7,571 bases of DNA from JAAFJT01 sp043744275 (GTDB taxonomy: Bacteria; Bacteroidota; Bacteroidia; Chitinophagales; Saprospiraceae), in the NCBI GenBank assembly GCA_043744275.1, contig JAYTUY010000059.1:1-7571 (forward strand), written 5' to 3'. Shown piece by piece: positions 5,396 to 7,571 of the stretch. The notes beneath the pieces were generated by a model. It saw only the letters and a program-made list of their open reading frames with translations. It was not told the origin of the DNA and ran no database searches. The number at the start of each line of letters is the position of its first letter. The first letter of the stretch is position 1. The translations under genes were made by a program, and so were the position numbers.

Positions 5396-5938
5396 ATGCC
5401 TGCATTATCCAATTGTGAAAATCATTTGAGCGAGACGGAAGCCCGTTGGTTTGCAGTGCGAACACGTTTCAAAAGTGAGAAAGTCGCTTTGAAACAATTG
5501 ACGGGTTACAAAATCGCTGCCTATCTTCCGATCAAGCAATTGACAAGGCGATACAGTGGTAAAATTCGGCACATTGACATGCCACTCATCAGCAGTTTTG
5601 TCTTTGTAAAAATTACGAAAAATGAGTATGTCAAAGTTTTAGAAACGGAATATGTAGCCGGTTTTTTAAAATTTGGACAAAATTTACTCTCTATTCCTGA
5701 GTCTCAGATTGACCTGATTCGCCGTCTTTTAGGAGAAAATATAGAAGTAACGGCGCATGAAGATTTCTTAAATAAAGGCGATTTGGTAGAGGTTGTTGCA
5801 GGTCCTTTGCTTGGACTTCAAGGTCAATTGGTGAATATTCATGGCAAAGAGCGGGTTTTGGTAGAGCTGATTAATTCGGGTTATTCTCTTCAAATTGATA
5901 TTGAAAATCATTTGTTGAGGAAACTACCCCCTCAGTAA
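5396..5938 (+). CDS. UpxY-type (NusG-like) transcription antiterminator
   Basis: This is a NusG paralogue that loads on RNA polymerase and lets it read through terminators in long capsule or O-antigen operons, usually encoded at the start of the operon it serves (family knowledge). In the 180 residues, the NGN domain runs from RWFAVRTRFKSEKVALKQL (17-35) through AYLPIKQLTRRYSGKIR and DMPLISSFVFVKI (61-73) to about 110. A KOW motif at 127-150 has the pattern GDLVEVVAGPLLGLQGQLVN. Length and order are normal for the family. The ATG at 5396 precedes a short polar extension before the NGN strand. The last codons and stop (CCC CCT CAG TAA) contain a minus-strand ACTGAGGGG word. A hairpin-rich spacer follows before the aminotransferase; whether this factor acts on transcripts crossing it is an inference only. 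Confidence 0.9.
   Translation: MPALSNCENHLSETEARWFAVRTRFKSEKVALKQLTGYKIAAYLPIKQLTRRYSGKIRHIDMPLISSFVFVKITKNEYVKVLETEYVAGFLKFGQNLLSIPESQIDLIRRLLGENIEVTAHEDFLNKGDLVEVVAGPLLGLQGQLVNIHGKERVLVELINSGYSLQIDIENHLLRKLPPQ
5927..5936 (-). repeat. ACTGAGGGG word, copy 8
   Basis: Minus-strand TACTGAGGGGG followed by T. It covers the last codons and the first stop-codon base of the antiterminator gene. Confidence 0.7.
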
Positions 5939-6253
5939 AATAAGCATTAAATTGTTCATTATCAATTAGTTATGGGGATAATGAGTTGAAAAGTATATTA
6001 TGACACTACGTGTCAGGGCGTAAAATTTAAATCGAAGCTATTATAAACATTTTGACACTCCGTGTCATCCAAAATCGAACAATTGTAATGACACGGAGTG
6101 TCAAAATCTTTATAATATAGGCTGCTAAACCGATGCTTATTGACACGTAGTGTCACAATGTACTTTTTTAACCTATATTTCGATTATCTTTATAAGATAT
6201 TGAAATTCAACATTTTATACATTAAATTAAATTAATAAATTTTAATTAATAGC
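5939..6253. other. 315-base spacer with a nested hairpin element
   Basis: No gene is supported here. Bases 5989-6167 hold the symmetric set of four TGACAC hairpins described separately. The right part (6168-6253) is A/T-rich. It contains near-matches to the -7 consensus (TATATTTC 6174-6181, TATCTTTA 6185-6192), but none is perfect and no -33 element fits, so I do not call a promoter for the aminotransferase. Confidence 0.7.
5989..6167. repeat. symmetric nested inverted-repeat element with four TGACAC mini-hairpins
   Basis: Four 15-nt hairpins share the stem TGACAC/GTGTCA: 6001-6015 and 6053-6067 (GTA and GGA loops on the minus strand), 6089-6103 (GGA) and 6141-6155 (GTA) on the plus strand. 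The outer pair lies in 27-base arms (5989-6015 with 6141-6167, two mismatches). The inner pair lies in 30-base arms (6039-6068 with 6088-6117, one mismatch). The gaps between outer and inner arms are both 23 bases but are not complementary. The centre is a 19-base spacer. Loop sequences match within each nested pair, so the arms correspond by complementarity. Confidence 0.85.
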
Positions 6254-7399
6254 ATGGTTATTAGCGAAGCGCAACGCCCCCTTCAAATGGTTGACCTGAA
6301 AAGTCAATATAAAAAAATAAAAAAAGAAGTGGATGCCGCTATCAAAACGTGTCTTGATTCAACGGCTTTTATAGGTGGCGCACAGGTAGCTTCTTTTCAA
6401 AAAAATTTGGAAACGTACTTGAATGTGAAGCATGTTATCCCTTGTGCGAATGGGACGGATGCGCTGCAAATTGCGCTCATGGTTTTGGATTTACAGCCTG
6501 GCGATGAAGTGATTGTACCAGCGTTCACATACGTGGCTACGGCAGAGGTGATTGCCTTATTGAGATTGAAACCGGTGATGGTAGATGTGGATTCAAAAAC
6601 GTTCAATATCACGTCAAAAATCATTGAAAAAGCGATAACACCCCGCACAAAAGCCATCGTACCCGTCCATCTTTTTGGGCAAAGTTGCGACATGGAGGGC
6701 ATTATGGAAGTGGCTAAAAAACACAATTTGTTTATAATTGAAGACAATGCACAAGCCATTGGAGCAGATTATACTTTCAAAAATGGTACTCAATCTAAAA
6801 CAGGCACTATCGGGCATATCGGCTGCACGTCATTTTTTCCATCCAAAAACTTGGGCTGCTACGGCGATGGCGGTGCTATCATCACGAATGACGATGCTTT
6901 GGCTGAAAAAATAAGAATTATTGCCAATCATGGGCAAGTGGTGCGCTATTATCACGATTTTGTAGGCGTTAATTCAAGGCTTGATGCTATTCAAGCAGGC
7001 ATTTTAGATGTCAAATTGAAGCAACTTGATAAATATTCAGCAGCTCGCCGTAGAGCAGCCGCTTTTTATGATAAGGCATTTAAACAAATAAAAGGTCTTG
7101 AAATACCGAAACGACAGCCCAATTCAACGCATGTTTTTCATCAATATACTTTAAAAGTGAAAAATGGTCAACGAGCGGCTTTGCAACAGCATTTGACTGA
7201 GGGGGGTGTTCCGAGCATTATTTATTACCCTGTTGTGTTGTATAAACAAAAAGCTTTTTCGCATTATTGGCAAGGTGGTGAGTTGAAAGTGACAGAAGAG
7301 TTGTGTGATGAAGTTTTATCGCTGCCGATGCACACGGAGTTGAATACTCAAATACTGAGTTTTATAGTGGAACGGGTTAAATCTTTTTTTGAAAAATAA
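6254..7399 (+). CDS. DegT/DnrJ/EryC1 family sugar aminotransferase, WbpE-like
   Basis: This is a PLP-dependent fold-type I aminotransferase that transfers an amino group from glutamate to a keto-sugar nucleotide for a surface polysaccharide. In the 381 residues, ANGTDALQIAL (65-75) binds phosphate, IIEDNAQAIGA (161-171) supplies the ring-stacking Asp164/Gln167, and Lys198 in FFPSKNLGCYGDGG is the Schiff-base lysine. VNSRLDAIQAGIL, FHQYTLKV and SLPMHTEL complete the family pattern. The PSKNLGCYGDGGA wording resembles P. aeruginosa WbpE, which makes UDP-2-acetamido-3-amino-glucuronate, more than FdtB-type enzymes, but substrate specificity is not proven. The start may be ATG 6254, or Met12 at 6287 (MVDLKSQY), where many homologues effectively begin. 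It may lie in the cluster headed by the antiterminator. An ACTGAGGGG word with a G6 run encodes LTEGG near the C-terminus. Confidence 0.9.
   Translation: MVISEAQRPLQMVDLKSQYKKIKKEVDAAIKTCLDSTAFIGGAQVASFQKNLETYLNVKHVIPCANGTDALQIALMVLDLQPGDEVIVPAFTYVATAEVIALLRLKPVMVDVDSKTFNITSKIIEKAITPRTKAIVPVHLFGQSCDMEGIMEVAKKHNLFIIEDNAQAIGADYTFKNGTQSKTGTIGHIGCTSFFPSKNLGCYGDGGAIITNDDALAEKIRIIANHGQVVRYYHDFVGVNSRLDAIQAGILDVKLKQLDKYSAARRRAAAFYDKAFKQIKGLEIPKRQPNSTHVFHQYTLKVKNGQRAALQQHLTEGGVPSIIYYPVVLYKQKAFSHYWQGGELKVTEELCDEVLSLPMHTELNTQILSFIVERVKSFFEK
7196..7206 (+). repeat. ACTGAGGGG word, copy 9
   Basis: GACTGAGGGGGG followed by T in the aminotransferase gene, read as LTEGG. It is the only copy not preceded by T. 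Confidence 0.7.
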
Positions 7400-7412
7400 T
7401 TGAAAATGCAAC

Positions 7413-7437
7413 AAACCTATAAGGTTTTTAAAAACCT
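7413..7437 (+). terminator. weak hairpin after the aminotransferase gene
   Basis: AAACCT (7413-7418) pairs with AGGTTT (7422-7427) around ATA, ending in five T residues. The overlapping perfect palindrome AGGTTTTT/AAAAACCT (7422-7437) is an alternative fold. The location 14 bases after the stop suits a terminator, but the stem is short and A/T-rich. Confidence 0.35.
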
Positions 7438-7475
7438 ACGGCATATACTTAACTATGTTCTTACGGAATCATAAA

Positions 7476-7571
7476 GAGTCCAGAGGACTCTCACGTTTGT
7501 AGAATAATAAACGAACCTCACTTTTTATGAGTCCGGAGGACTCACACGTTTGTTGTAAAGCCTATAAACGT
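7476..7571 (+). repeat. tandem GAGTCC hairpin repeat, running to the window edge
   Basis: Two 15-nt hairpins GAGTCC-AGA-GGACTC (7476-7490) and GAGTCC-GGA-GGACTC (7529-7543) are each followed by NCACGTTTGT. In both copies CGTTT then meets an AAACG (7494-7498 with 7509-7513; 7547-7551 with 7566-7570), giving a second weak stem. The period is 53 bases. The array may continue beyond the window. Confidence 0.75.

Noticed and set aside
6397..6759. 120-codon minus-strand open frame inside the aminotransferase gene
   Set aside because: It is antisense to strongly conserved PLP-enzyme sequence and has no recognisable domain.
1..7571. tRNA, rRNA, insertion sequence or integrase
   Set aside because: No cloverleaf, rRNA segment, transposase or terminal inverted repeat with target duplication was seen.

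Overview
The window looks like a chromosomal segment of a member of the Bacteroidota. The evidence is a protein with a type IX secretion (T9SS) C-terminal sorting domain and the LPVEL...YYRLxQVDxDG module common in that phylum, a UpxY/NusG-like antiterminator, AT-rich intergenic DNA with TAnnTTTG-type -7 elements, and no clear Shine-Dalgarno sequences. A genus cannot be read from this; the abundance of small palindromic repeats would suit a repeat-rich, free-living lineage (inference). All seven complete genes are on the + strand.

Layout. At 1-59 there may be the 5' end of a divergent minus-strand gene. 99-1232 encodes a secreted T9SS protein closed by a convincing intrinsic terminator (1266-1307). 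1372-2406 is hldD (ADP-heptose epimerase), carrying an in-frame insertion made of six heptanucleotides. 2407-2771 is non-coding and packed with mini-hairpins and a composite repeat (two direct copies, one inverted). 2772-3326 is gmhA (sedoheptulose-7-phosphate isomerase, TTG start), ending inside a long inverted repeat. 3430-3960 is a winged-helix regulator with a degenerate nucleotidyltransferase-like domain, preceded by a palindrome that wraps its -7 box. Four bases later comes lhgO (3965-5221, L-2-hydroxyglutarate oxidase). 5396-5938 is a UpxY-type antiterminator with a roughly 115-nt leader. 5939-6253 holds a symmetric nested set of TGACAC hairpins. 6254-7399 is a WbpE-like sugar aminotransferase, followed by a tandem GAGTCC hairpin repeat that reaches the window edge.

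How the genes fit together. gmhA and hldD are the first and last steps of ADP-L-glycero-D-manno-heptose synthesis for lipopolysaccharide core. The antiterminator and the aminotransferase are typical of the start of an O-antigen or capsule cluster that probably continues to the right. The regulator-lhgO pair looks like its own short operon, and its link to surface polysaccharide is uncertain.

The most interesting signals are at DNA level. (1) The nonamer ACTGAGGGG occurs nine times, on both strands and in all codon phases, always inside genes; it looks like a genome-wide signal word. (2) Eleven 15-nt hairpins share a 6-3-6 design with a C-G closing pair and a GNA-like triloop but use six unrelated stem sequences. 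(3) A composite repeat shows a compensatory base-pair change. I cannot tell from sequence alone whether any of these has been described before.
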